From assembly GCF_000161455.1 (NCBI RefSeq), contig NZ_CM000745.1, positions 201,373 to 209,046 on the forward strand: a stretch of 7,674 bases of DNA. The letters are read 5' to 3'. This document shows, in pieces, positions 1 through 6,380 of the stretch (positions within the stretch are counted from its first letter, which is position 1; every line of letters begins with the position of its first letter). Both the position numbers and the translations under genes were made by a program. The DNA is from Bacillus pseudomycoides DSM 12442. GTDB taxonomy: Bacteria; Bacillota; Bacilli; Bacillales; Bacillaceae_G. Below the pieces are notes generated by a model. It had not been told where the DNA came from, did not search any database, and worked only from the letters and a program-made list of their open reading frames with translations.

Positions 1-5
1 TCCTT

Positions 6-34
6 ATATTAACACTTTCATGTTTCAATGTCAA
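6..34 (-). promoter_or_regulatory. Probable rRNA operon promoter P2 (outward, minus strand)
   Basis: On the minus strand a perfect -35 box TTGACA (29-34) is followed after 17 bp by the -10 box TAATAT (6-11). It lies 86 bp downstream of the P1 -10 box, close to the spacing of tandem P1/P2 promoters in Bacillus rrn operons. Transcription would leave the window at its left end, towards a presumed 16S rRNA gene. Confidence 0.72.
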
Positions 35-91
35 CTAAGTTTTTTATTTCGTTTGTCGCGTTTTGCTTTGTTGCTATCAGCGACTCGTATA

Positions 92-120
92 ACATTACAC
101 CTCTATATAGTAATAGTCAA
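92..120 (-). promoter_or_regulatory. Probable rRNA operon promoter P1 (outward, minus strand)
   Basis: On the minus strand the -35 box TTGACT (115-120) and the -10 box TAATGT (92-97) are separated by exactly 17 bp. An A/T-rich stretch with A and T runs lies directly upstream (121-150) and could act as an UP element. The start would fall near 84-86, on a G, as is usual for Bacillus rRNA promoters that respond to GTP level. The first transcribed bases include an inverted repeat, GTCGC/GCGAC (55-59 and 80-84). The rRNA gene itself lies outside the window, so the identification rests on the tandem layout and general resemblance to Bacillus rrn leaders. Confidence 0.7.
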
Positions 121-148
121 TAGATTTTCAAAACTTTTTTTGATAGAT

Positions 149-277
149 TTATTTCTTCTTTATGTAGCATTGAGTATCTCCCACCTTCTTTCCACTTAGT
201 TTCTCCCAGCTATAAATCTTTAGTAGATTATCATACATTTGCATTTCTCTATTTGATTCTATACTTACAACCTTATT
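149..277 (-). pseudogene. Possible C-terminal remnant of an unidentified minus-strand gene
   Basis: The minus-strand frame is open from 277 down to a TAA stop at 149-151, about 42 codons, and reads like protein: it contains SIESNREMQMYDNLLKIYSW, then KLSGKKVGDTQCYIKKK at the end. ATG codons occur at 244 and 238, but no convincing ribosome binding site precedes either, so the piece looks like a gene tail rather than a complete small gene. I do not recognise the family. The stop lies about 30 bp before the -35 box of the rRNA P1 promoter. Upstream of 277 the frame is closed by a TAA, and the leader of the response-regulator gene begins there. A chance open frame of this length is possible in AT-rich DNA. 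Confidence 0.4.
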
Positions 278-299
278 TTAACAATTCATAGTATATAAT
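272..299 (+). promoter_or_regulatory. Candidate promoter of the response-regulator operon
   Basis: A perfect -10 box TATAAT (294-299) lies about 68 bp before the response-regulator ATG. The best -35 match at suitable distance is the weak CTTATT (272-277, 16 bp spacer). A weak -35 would fit a promoter helped by its own phosphorylated regulator, but this is inference. Confidence 0.45.
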
Positions 300-309
300 G
301 AGATAGCTA

Positions 310-341
310 TTGTATTTTTCATTATCGAAAACAAAATACAA
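310..341 (+). repeat. Inverted repeat in the leader of the response-regulator gene
   Basis: A perfect 9-bp inverted repeat, TTGTATTTT (310-318) and AAAATACAA (333-341), with a 14-base gap lies between the candidate -10 box and the ribosome binding site. It could be an operator or a weak 5' UTR hairpin. It is A/T-rich, so chance remains a real possibility. Confidence 0.35.
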
Positions 342-366
342 AACTCTATTATAAGCAGGTGAAACT

Positions 367-1080
367 ATGGAAGATATCCGTGTACTTATAGCAGACGATG
401 AAAAAGAAATACGAGATTTATTAAAAAAATATCTAGAACGAGAATTATATACAGTTGATATCGCTATAAATGGTGAAGAAGCTCTTCACTTATTTAATCA
501 AAATAAATATAACCTCATCATACTAGATCTTATGATGCCTAAAGTTGATGGTATCGAAGTATGTAGAAGACTTAGGAATAAAACAAATATCCCCATATTA
601 ATGCTCACTGCTAAAGATCAAGAAGTAGATAAAATTTTAGGCTTAAGCATAGGGGCAGACGATTATATTACAAAGCCTTTTAGTATTAATGAAGTGGTTG
701 CTAGAATAAAAGCTCTTATGAGGCGTTTTTTAGTATTAGGGAGTAACGCTAGCGTACAAGAAAAAACACTCTTAACATTCAAAGGACTAACAATTGATGT
801 AAACAAGTACATAGTTAACGTAGATGGCAAAGAAATATCTTTAACTGGAAAAGAACTTGAACTATTAAAGTTCTTCGCCTCAAATCCTGAACAAGTTTTT
901 ACAAAGACGCAACTCTTCCGCAATGTTTGGGATAGTAATTATATAGAAGATGATAATACCGTCATGGTACACATTAGAAAACTGAGAAAAAAAATAGAAG
1001 TTGATCCTTCAAACCCCAAACTCATTCAAACTGTATGGGGTATTGGTTATAAATTTGTAGGTGAGAAAAATGAAGAATGA
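367..1080 (+). CDS. OmpR/PhoB-family response regulator
   Basis: DNA-binding response regulator of 237 residues, the usual length for the OmpR/PhoB family. The receiver domain (about 4-118) has the acidic pair D10/D11, the phosphate-accepting D54 in LIILDLMMP, T81 and K103 in ITKPF. The winged-helix domain covers roughly 134-232; its likely recognition helix is about 197-211 (NTVMVHIRKLRKKIE) and it ends in the typical WGIGYKF wing. The ATG at 367 has AGGTGA four bases upstream. The gene overlaps the kinase gene by 11 bp, so the two form a cognate pair. The ABC transporter genes that follow are the probable targets, by analogy with BacRS and other antibiotic-sensing systems of Bacillus. The transporter link is inferred from position; I see no clear binding-site repeats. 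Confidence 0.95.
   Translation: MEDIRVLIADDEKEIRDLLKKYLERELYTVDIAINGEEALHLFNQNKYNLIILDLMMPKVDGIEVCRRLRNKTNIPILMLTAKDQEVDKILGLSIGADDYITKPFSINEVVARIKALMRRFLVLGSNASVQEKTLLTFKGLTIDVNKYIVNVDGKEISLTGKELELLKFFASNPEQVFTKTQLFRNVWDSNYIEDDNTVMVHIRKLRKKIEVDPSNPKLIQTVWGIGYKFVGEKNEE
1058..1063 (+). promoter_or_regulatory. Ribosome binding site that fixes the kinase start
   Basis: AGGTGA lies inside the end of the response-regulator gene, 6 bases before the ATG at 1070. The GTG at 1061 overlaps this motif and so cannot use it. ATG 1070 is therefore preferred. Confidence 0.7.
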
Positions 1081-2101
1081 TAAAGTTCTCTATCTTATTC
1101 TATTGCAGTTTATCATCATCACCGGACTTCTATTTATAGATATTGTTCACACATTAAAATTAATTTTATTCATTATCCTTATGGTTATAACAGGAAGTCT
1201 TTTCTTTACAAGACTTCATTTTATTCAAACTCGGAAGTCCATGGCTACGAAATTAAAACGCGCCATTAATGGTAATTTACATACACGACTATATACAAAT
1301 AACGACCATTCACTAGCTGACGTCATTTTTTCTATAAATGAATTAATAACCGAGCTAGAAAAAGTACAAGTTGAGGCCAAAAGGTCTCAAAAGGCTAGGA
1401 AGCAACTTCTATCCAGCATCTCACATGATATACGAACACCTCTTACTTCTATTATTGGATATATTGACGCATTAAAAGATGGTATAGCTGCTTCAGAGGA
1501 AGAAAAACTGGAGTATCTTGAAATAATCTCAAATAAAGCAAATAGCTTAAAACAATTAGTTGATGAAATATTCAATATGGCAAAGCTTGATGCAGATGAA
1601 TTTCCATTAAAGGAAGAACAACTTGATTTTTCAGAGATTACTAGAGAATCGCTAATCGAGTTTTTACCTGAACTATCAAAACATAGTATTGAGTTACAAA
1701 TTAATATTCCAGAAGAACCTTGCATAATTACAGCAGATTCTTTTAGTCTTATTCGAGTTATAAGTAACCTCCTAAAGAATGCTATACATTACGGACACTC
1801 TGGAAAAATAGTAGGAATCGAACTTTTAGAAACGACTAACGACTATCAGCTACTCATTTGGGATAAAGGCCCTGGCATTTCAACAGATGATCTAGAGAAC
1901 GTATTTGAGAGAATGTACCAAATTGATCAATCAAGGAACCCTTCTCATGGCGGGAGCGGTCTAGGGCTTGCTATTGCAAAAGCTCTCGTAGAAAAAAACG
2001 GCGGTCAAATATGGGTAGAAAGTATTCCATGGAAAAAAACCACCTTTGGCTTTTCCATCCCAAAACAAACCGTTTTTAAGAAACAGTTAAGAAATGATTA
2101 A
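1070..2101 (+). CDS. Sensor histidine kinase, intramembrane-sensing type
   Basis: Histidine kinase of 343 residues from ATG 1070; it should autophosphorylate and pass phosphate to the overlapping upstream response regulator. Two hydrophobic helices (about 6-24 and 29-47) are joined by only a few residues, so there is essentially no external sensor domain. A HAMP-like linker (about 60-95) and coiled segment follow. The dimerisation/phosphotransfer domain has SHDIRTP with H119. The ATPase domain shows the N box (NLLKNAIHY, N237), the G1 box DKGPGI (265-270) and the G2 box GGSGLGL (294-300), all intact. Kinases with this topology are known to respond to cell-wall antibiotics, often through a partner ABC transporter. 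The gene ends 53 bp before the ATPase gene. The GTG at 1061 would add three residues but lacks a usable ribosome binding site. Confidence 0.93.
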   Translation: MKNDKVLYLILLQFIIITGLLFIDIVHTLKLILFIILMVITGSLFFTRLHFIQTRKSMATKLKRAINGNLHTRLYTNNDHSLADVIFSINELITELEKVQVEAKRSQKARKQLLSSISHDIRTPLTSIIGYIDALKDGIAASEEEKLEYLEIISNKANSLKQLVDEIFNMAKLDADEFPLKEEQLDFSEITRESLIEFLPELSKHSIELQINIPEEPCIITADSFSLIRVISNLLKNAIHYGHSGKIVGIELLETTNDYQLLIWDKGPGISTDDLENVFERMYQIDQSRNPSHGGSGLGLAIAKALVEKNGGQIWVESIPWKKTTFGFSIPKQTVFKKQLRND

Positions 2102-2121
2102 GGAGCAGTTAAATCCTCCTT
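2100..2121 (+). other. Small hairpin between kinase and ATPase genes
   Basis: AAGGAG (2100-2105) and CTCCTT (2116-2121) form a 6-bp stem with a 10-base loop, starting inside the kinase stop codon. Only a broken T/A-rich stretch follows, not a T run, so it is at most a leaky terminator or processing site. The first arm resembles a Shine-Dalgarno sequence but no start codon follows it. Confidence 0.3.
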
Positions 2122-2150
2122 CTTATTATGTACTTAAGAGATTATAGAAA

Positions 2151-2157
2151 GTAGGTG
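2151..2157 (+). promoter_or_regulatory. Ribosome binding site pointing to an ATA codon
   Basis: GTAGGTG is the only good Shine-Dalgarno motif before the ATPase gene. Standard spacing (6 bases) leads to ATA at 2164, where an ATG would be expected. The in-frame GTG at 2155 overlaps the motif and has only the poor GAAAG ahead of it. Confidence 0.5.
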
Positions 2158-3084
2158 TTCAACATAAATACAATCATAAAAACAATAAACTTAACTAAAA
2201 TTTATGGCAAGCAAAAATCAGTAGATAATGTAAATATAAATGTAAATCAAGGAGAGATTTACGGCTTCATTGGCCGGAACGGTGCAGGTAAAACAACAAC
2301 AATTCGAATGCTGCTCGGTCTTATAAAACCTACAAGTGGAAAAATCGAAATATTCGGGGAAGATTTTTTTCAACACCAAAAAGAAATTTTAAGGAGAATC
2401 GGTTCTATCGTTGAGGTTCCGGGGTTCTATGAAAACTTAACTGCAAAAGAGAACCTATTAATTAATGCAAAAATAATCGGTGTTCATAAAAAGAATGCGA
2501 TTGAAGAGGCATTAGAAATTGTAGGGCTAGAGCATGAAACGAAAAAGCTAGTGGGAAAATATTCATTAGGAATGAAACAGCGACTAGGGATAGCGAGAAC
2601 TCTACTCCATTATCCAGAATTATTAATATTAGATGAACCGACAAATGGCTTAGATCCAATTGGTATTAAAGAAATGCGAAAGCTTATTAAATCTTTGGCA
2701 CAAGAAAGAAATATAACGATATTAATTTCTAGCCATATTTTAGCCGAAGTCGAACAACTAGTAGATCGTATGGGGATTATTCATGAAGGGAAGTTATTAG
2801 AAGAGACTTCTCTTGATGCACTTCGAAGAACAAACCGTAAATACTTAGAATTTCAAGTCAATAATGATAATAAAGCTGCGATGCTTTTAGAAAAACAATT
2901 TCATATTTTTGATTACGAAGTACATGATGAAGGGAATATTCGCGTTTATTCTCATTTCGGTCAACAAGGACAGATTAACAGAACATTCGTTCGAAATGAT
3001 ATCGAAGTATTAAAAATTATGATGAGCGAAGACAAATTAGAGGATTATTTCACCAAATTGGTTGGAGGTGGGACAATTGGTTAA
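2155..3084 (+). CDS. BcrA-like ABC transporter ATP-binding protein
   Basis: ATPase subunit of an ABC transporter, 309 residues if GTG 2155 is the start, close to the length I recall for BcrA-type bacitracin exporters (just over 300). Visible motifs are Walker A GRNGAGKTT (40-48), a Q-loop region with E87 in SIVEVPGFYENL, signature YSLGMKQR (136-143), Walker B LLILDEP (156-162), the D loop (about 165-167) and switch H194. The C-terminal third (about 215-309) is the extension usual in this subfamily. It would energise the permease encoded next, whose gene overlaps by 8 bp. The role in exporting or clearing a peptide antibiotic is inferred from subfamily and context; lantibiotic immunity or another envelope substrate is possible. 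The start is uncertain: spacing favours an ATA at 2164 over GTG 2155, and the next ATG lies beyond Walker A. Confidence 0.92.
   Translation: MFNINTIIKTINLTKIYGKQKSVDNVNINVNQGEIYGFIGRNGAGKTTTIRMLLGLIKPTSGKIEIFGEDFFQHQKEILRRIGSIVEVPGFYENLTAKENLLINAKIIGVHKKNAIEEALEIVGLEHETKKLVGKYSLGMKQRLGIARTLLHYPELLILDEPTNGLDPIGIKEMRKLIKSLAQERNITILISSHILAEVEQLVDRMGIIHEGKLLEETSLDALRRTNRKYLEFQVNNDNKAAMLLEKQFHIFDYEVHDEGNIRVYSHFGQQGQINRTFVRNDIEVLKIMMSEDKLEDYFTKLVGGGTIG
3064..3070 (+). promoter_or_regulatory. Ribosome binding site that fixes the permease start
   Basis: GGAGGTG, within the last codons of the ATPase gene, is 6 bases before TTG 3077. The more upstream in-frame TTG at 3062 overlaps the motif. TTG 3077 is therefore the likely start, translated by coupling with the ATPase gene. 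Confidence 0.7.
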
Positions 3085-3814
3085 TCTACTATATACGGAA
3101 CTATTAAAATTGAAACGTTCTAACATGTTCTTAATTAGTATTATTGGAGCGGCGGTAGCACCTTTTATGGTAGTTGTATTATCTTATATACACATGCACA
3201 CAAAACATCCTAATCCGATTATTGTATTTTCTCAACTGTTCTCTGAAGTAAATCTATATACTACTGTAGTACTAGGAGTCCCCCTATATGGAGTTGTTAT
3301 CGCTTATTTGTTTAGCCGTGAATATACAGAAGATACTTTAAAGAACCTATTAACCATCCCTGTATCACGTATTAACTTTATTATAAGTAAATTTATTCTC
3401 CTATTCTTTTGGATTGTGATGTTAACTCTAGTTGCTTGGGGATTAACATTATTACTAGGGCTCTTAGGAAACTTTTCTGGATTCAGTAGCTCATTGCTTT
3501 TCCAATCTCTTATACAGTTTCTGATGTGCGGTGGATTTCTCTTTATTTTATCGACTCCTATTGTACTGCTAACTCTTATAATGAAAACTTACGTTCCCCC
3601 TATTGTATTAACGATCATTATAACGCTGATAAATCTTATGTCTATAAACTCAGAACATAAAGATCTATTCCCTTGGGCAGCTACACTTGATATAGCAAAC
3701 AATACATTACAACCGACATATCCTCCAGAATATTCCTATATCGCGATCACTGCTACATCCATTATCGGTTTTATTGCAACAGTATTCTATTTTAAAAAAG
3801 TCGATATTCATTAA
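3077..3814 (+). CDS. BcrB-like ABC-2 family permease
   Basis: Membrane subunit of the transporter, 245 residues from TTG 3077. It starts with a short cytoplasmic piece (LLYTELLKLKRSNMF), which is usual for ABC-2 permeases. About six hydrophobic segments can be seen, near residues 17-37, 60-80, 104-130, 140-163, 168-188 and 220-238. The loop after the second helix carries SREYTEDTLKNLLTIPVSR, the conserved amphipathic region by which ABC-2 permeases contact their ATPase. Overlap with the ATPase gene implies a stoichiometric complex in the cytoplasmic membrane. Size and topology agree with BcrB and lantibiotic-immunity permeases, not with the much larger BceB type. Substrate is not determined by the sequence; a cell-wall-active peptide such as bacitracin is the best inference from the neighbours. 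Confidence 0.88.
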   Translation: MVNLLYTELLKLKRSNMFLISIIGAAVAPFMVVVLSYIHMHTKHPNPIIVFSQLFSEVNLYTTVVLGVPLYGVVIAYLFSREYTEDTLKNLLTIPVSRINFIISKFILLFFWIVMLTLVAWGLTLLLGLLGNFSGFSSSLLFQSLIQFLMCGGFLFILSTPIVLLTLIMKTYVPPIVLTIIITLINLMSINSEHKDLFPWAATLDIANNTLQPTYPPEYSYIAITATSIIGFIATVFYFKKVDIH

Positions 3815-3853
3815 TTTGAGTAGATAAAACAAAAAATTCCACTAAAATTTGTT

Positions 3854-3897
3854 CCCACATCTCTATTTATTCCTTTCTCATATTTTTGAGGTGTGGG
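3854..3897 (+). terminator. Possible weak terminator after the permease gene
   Basis: CCCACATCTC (3854-3863) pairs with GAGGTGTGGG (3888-3897): 10 pairs with one G-U, and a 24-base loop. No T run follows on either strand, so termination would be partial at most. It separates the permease gene from the hydrolase gene and its candidate promoter. Confidence 0.35.
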
Positions 3898-3908
3898 TTA
3901 CTTTCCAA

Positions 3909-3937
3909 TTATGCAGATTTAAAACACTTTCTATAAT
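3909..3937 (+). promoter_or_regulatory. Candidate promoter of the serine hydrolase gene
   Basis: A perfect -10 box TATAAT (3932-3937) lies 52 bp before the hydrolase ATG. The -35 region at 17-bp spacing is TTATGC (3909-3914), a poor match. With the hairpin just before it, this suggests that the hydrolase and uppP can be transcribed apart from the transporter. Confidence 0.4.
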
Positions 3938-3989
3938 GATTACAGCAACTCTATCATCCATTATTGCCTACAGATAGGAGCTATTAAAA

Positions 3990-5516
3990 ATGAATAAAAA
4001 GCAAAGAAAACTTTACCATTACCTGTCTATTAGTTTTTTAATACTAATCTTCCTTATCCCATTAGCACACATTAGCTTTGCTGAAAGTGAACAAACTAAC
4101 GAACAACGTATACAACAAATTGATCAATTTATTAAAGAGCAACAAGAACTGAGTCAAATACCAGGAATATCGGTAGTGATTGTTGAAAAAGGAAAAACTG
4201 TTTATCAAAAAGGATTTGGGTATGCAGATTTAAAAACAAAAAAGCCTGTGAATGAGGATACCTTATTCGAGTTAGCTTCAACAAGTAAAGCCTTTACAGG
4301 TTTAGCTATTTTGCAACTAGAAAAAGAAGGCCTACTAAAGCAGGCAGATGATATCACAAAGTTTTTACCATGGTTACAATTAACTTATAATGATAAGCCA
4401 GTAAAAATCAATTTAAATCATCTGCTCTATCATACTAGCGGGATACCTTCTACCACGATTAGCTCTATTCCTATAAGTTCAGCCAATGATGCACTGGAAA
4501 CAACAATCAAAACTCTAAAACAAACAAAATTAAATCATAAGCCTGGAAGTTCTTTTGAATACGCAACTATTAATTACGATATTTTAGGACTTGTAATTGA
4601 AAAAGTAACAAAGAAGCCATATGAAGTTTATATAAAGCAGAACATCCTAGATCAAATTGGAATGAAAAATTCATTAGTAGGTTACTTACAAGGACACCCT
4701 AACGAGATGGCTACCGGATATAAATTAAGATTTATGAGACCATATCCATATGAACAACCTATCTATCGCGGTAATACACCTGCAGGTTATATTATTAGTA
4801 ATACAAATGATTTAGCAAAATGGATGAATCTCCAGTTAGGAATTGAAATAAACAATTCTATTCATACACAACTCATTTCAGATTCACACATACCGGATAA
4901 AACAGTGCAACCAATTAAAAATAATGATTATTATGCTAGCGGCTGGATTGTTAGACAAGAAGACACAAAGTCCATACTTCATTCGGGGGAAAATCCGAAT
5001 TTTTCATCCTTTATTATTATGCAACCGAATAAACAAACAGGTGTAGCAGTGTTATCTAATATGAAAAGTGCAGTTACAACATCAATTGGTCAAGGAGTTA
5101 TAGATCTCTGGAATGGAAAAAACATTTCTGATACAAAACAAATAGATAGCTTTCAAAAAATAGATAAAGTAGCAACCATAATATTCATTGTGACAGCGTG
5201 CTTAAGTATATTATTTATAATTTTAACCATAAGACTTATAAGAAGGTTATTACAAAAACGCCGAAATTGGACTTTATTAAACAAAAAGAAATTCATATTA
5301 TTTCTCATAAATATATGTGTCGTTGCAGGGGGACTACTATTCTTTTTAAAACTCCCCAAAATACTACTTGGAGCACCTTGGTCGTTTATTACAGTATGGG
5401 CTCCCGTTACAGTTACACTAACAATGTATAGCTTTATAACAGTTATAATTTTATATTCTATCTATACAACTTTAAAGTTTTTTACTAAAAAAGAAATGAA
5501 TAGATTTATTTCTTAA
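3990..5516 (+). CDS. Exported serine hydrolase, beta-lactamase/PBP-like family, membrane-anchored
   Basis: Protein of 508 residues with a signal peptide (KKQRK, a hydrophobic core at about 12-27, probable cleavage after SFA31). The beta-lactamase-fold domain spans about 40-380. Its active-site motif is SxxK, S97-T-S-K100, within LASTSKAF. The second motif reads YAT (191-193) where the family usually has YxN or YxS, and the third is HSG (331-333) in place of KTG, which is common in this family. The C-terminus adds three hydrophobic segments (about 394-416, 434-453, 464-494), so the catalytic domain should be tethered outside the membrane. Such proteins act on D-Ala-D-Ala-like or other ester and amide bonds of the envelope; many do not hydrolyse beta-lactams. 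ATG 3990 has AGGAG nine bases upstream. Its place between the transporter and uppP suggests an envelope role. Exact substrate unknown. Confidence 0.88.
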   Translation: MNKKQRKLYHYLSISFLILIFLIPLAHISFAESEQTNEQRIQQIDQFIKEQQELSQIPGISVVIVEKGKTVYQKGFGYADLKTKKPVNEDTLFELASTSKAFTGLAILQLEKEGLLKQADDITKFLPWLQLTYNDKPVKINLNHLLYHTSGIPSTTISSIPISSANDALETTIKTLKQTKLNHKPGSSFEYATINYDILGLVIEKVTKKPYEVYIKQNILDQIGMKNSLVGYLQGHPNEMATGYKLRFMRPYPYEQPIYRGNTPAGYIISNTNDLAKWMNLQLGIEINNSIHTQLISDSHIPDKTVQPIKNNDYYASGWIVRQEDTKSILHSGENPNFSSFIIMQPNKQTGVAVLSNMKSAVTTSIGQGVIDLWNGKNISDTKQIDSFQKIDKVATIIFIVTACLSILFIILTIRLIRRLLQKRRNWTLLNKKKFILFLINICVVAGGLLFFLKLPKILLGAPWSFITVWAPVTVTLTMYSFITVIILYSIYTTLKFFTKKEMNRFIS

Positions 5517-5518
5517 CA

Positions 5519-5549
5519 TTGTATTTCATAGATAGCTTTTCATTAATAT
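5519..5549 (+). promoter_or_regulatory. Weak candidate promoter of uppP
   Basis: TTGTAT (5519-5524) and TAATAT (5544-5549) with a 19-bp spacer lie in the 52-bp gap before uppP. The spacing is long, and AT-rich DNA yields such matches by chance, so readthrough from the hydrolase gene is at least as likely. No terminator is visible in the gap. Confidence 0.25.
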
Positions 5550-5568
5550 TTTGTATAGGAGTGAAATT

Positions 5569-6366
5569 ATGAGCGATACAATTATTGCCTTCATACTCGG
5601 TATTGTAGAAGGACTAGCAGAATTCCTACCTATTTCTTCTACTGGGCATCTTATACTAGTAGGACACTTATTAGGTTTTGAAGGAGAAAGAGCAAAAACA
5701 TTTGAGATTGTCATACAATTAGGAGCAATTTTAGCTATTGCTGTTTTATATCACAAACGCCTTGTTTCCTTATGTAACATTAAGCCTCTCTTGCAGAAAG
5801 AGAAAAAATTCAATGCACTACATGTTTTCCTAGGTGTATTCCCAGCTGTAGTTGCTGGCTTACTATTACATGATGTAATCAAAACATACTTATTTCAGCC
5901 ATATACTGTCGTTATCGGACTTGTAGCAGGAGCTATTCTTATGATTTTTGCAGAAGTTAAAAAACCTGAAGCTACCTCTTATTCATTAGATGATTTAACA
6001 TATCGTCAAGCATTAACAATTGGATTATTTCAATGTTTAGCGGTATATCCTGGTTTTTCAAGAGCTGGATCCACAATGTCTGGAGGATTGTTAGCAAAAG
6101 TAAATTATAACGCTGCATCAGAATTTTCTTTTCTTATCGCTCTTCCTGTCATGGTTGGTGCAACAGGTCTAGACTTATTAAAAAGTTGGGAACATTTAAG
6201 TATAGATGATATTCCAATGTTTGCAGTAGGATTTATTACTTCTTTTGTAGTAGCAATGTTGGCAGTAGTAACTTTTTTAAAGTTACTAGCAAAAATCGGT
6301 TTAAAGCCATTTGCCTATTACCGCATTTTGTTAGCCATTGTGTTCACTCTCTTCGTATTGCTCTAA
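5569..6366 (+). CDS. uppP: Undecaprenyl-diphosphatase UppP (BacA family)
   Basis: Integral membrane phosphatase of 265 residues, the normal family length. It converts undecaprenyl diphosphate to the monophosphate, recycling the lipid carrier for peptidoglycan and other wall polymers; because bacitracin binds the diphosphate, extra UppP gives bacitracin resistance. The first signature region has E14 and E18 in EGLAEFLPISSTGH, with S23, S24 and H27. The second is PGFSRAGST (161-169) with the catalytic R165; the usual family form is PGxSRSGxT, so A166 replaces a serine. About eight hydrophobic segments are present. ATG 5569 has AGGAGTG (5557-5563) five bases upstream, better than a TTG at 5551. 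As the last gene of the cluster it parallels the uppP-type gene bcrD that accompanies bcrAB in enterococcal bacitracin operons. The cell probably has further copies, so this one may be dedicated to stress. That last point is inference. Confidence 0.96.
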   Translation: MSDTIIAFILGIVEGLAEFLPISSTGHLILVGHLLGFEGERAKTFEIVIQLGAILAIAVLYHKRLVSLCNIKPLLQKEKKFNALHVFLGVFPAVVAGLLLHDVIKTYLFQPYTVVIGLVAGAILMIFAEVKKPEATSYSLDDLTYRQALTIGLFQCLAVYPGFSRAGSTMSGGLLAKVNYNAASEFSFLIALPVMVGATGLDLLKSWEHLSIDDIPMFAVGFITSFVVAMLAVVTFLKLLAKIGLKPFAYYRILLAIVFTLFVLL

Positions 6367-6380
6367 CTATAGAAAGATCA

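Noticed and set aside
663..1725. Minus-strand open frames at 663-923 and 1387-1725
   Set aside because: They lie wholly inside the well-supported regulator and kinase genes, have no ribosome binding site and show Ser/Phe-rich composition typical of antisense frames.
2462..2659. Minus-strand open frame within the ATPase gene
   Set aside because: It is antisense to the conserved ABC motifs and has no features of its own.
3062..3076. Earlier TTG start for the permease
   Set aside because: It overlaps the only good ribosome binding site (3064-3070), which is properly spaced for TTG 3077.
5153..5431. Open frames on both strands inside the hydrolase C-terminus (5153-5359 minus, 5198-5431 plus)
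   Set aside because: They overlap the membrane helices of the hydrolase, which has continuous coding sense; no start signals support them.
5551..5568. Earlier TTG start for uppP
   Set aside because: It precedes the AGGAGTG motif, which correctly serves ATG 5569; UppP proteins normally begin just before the first signature helix.
5526..5714. Minus-strand open frame over the start of uppP
   Set aside because: It is antisense to the conserved first UppP signature region and has no ribosome binding site.
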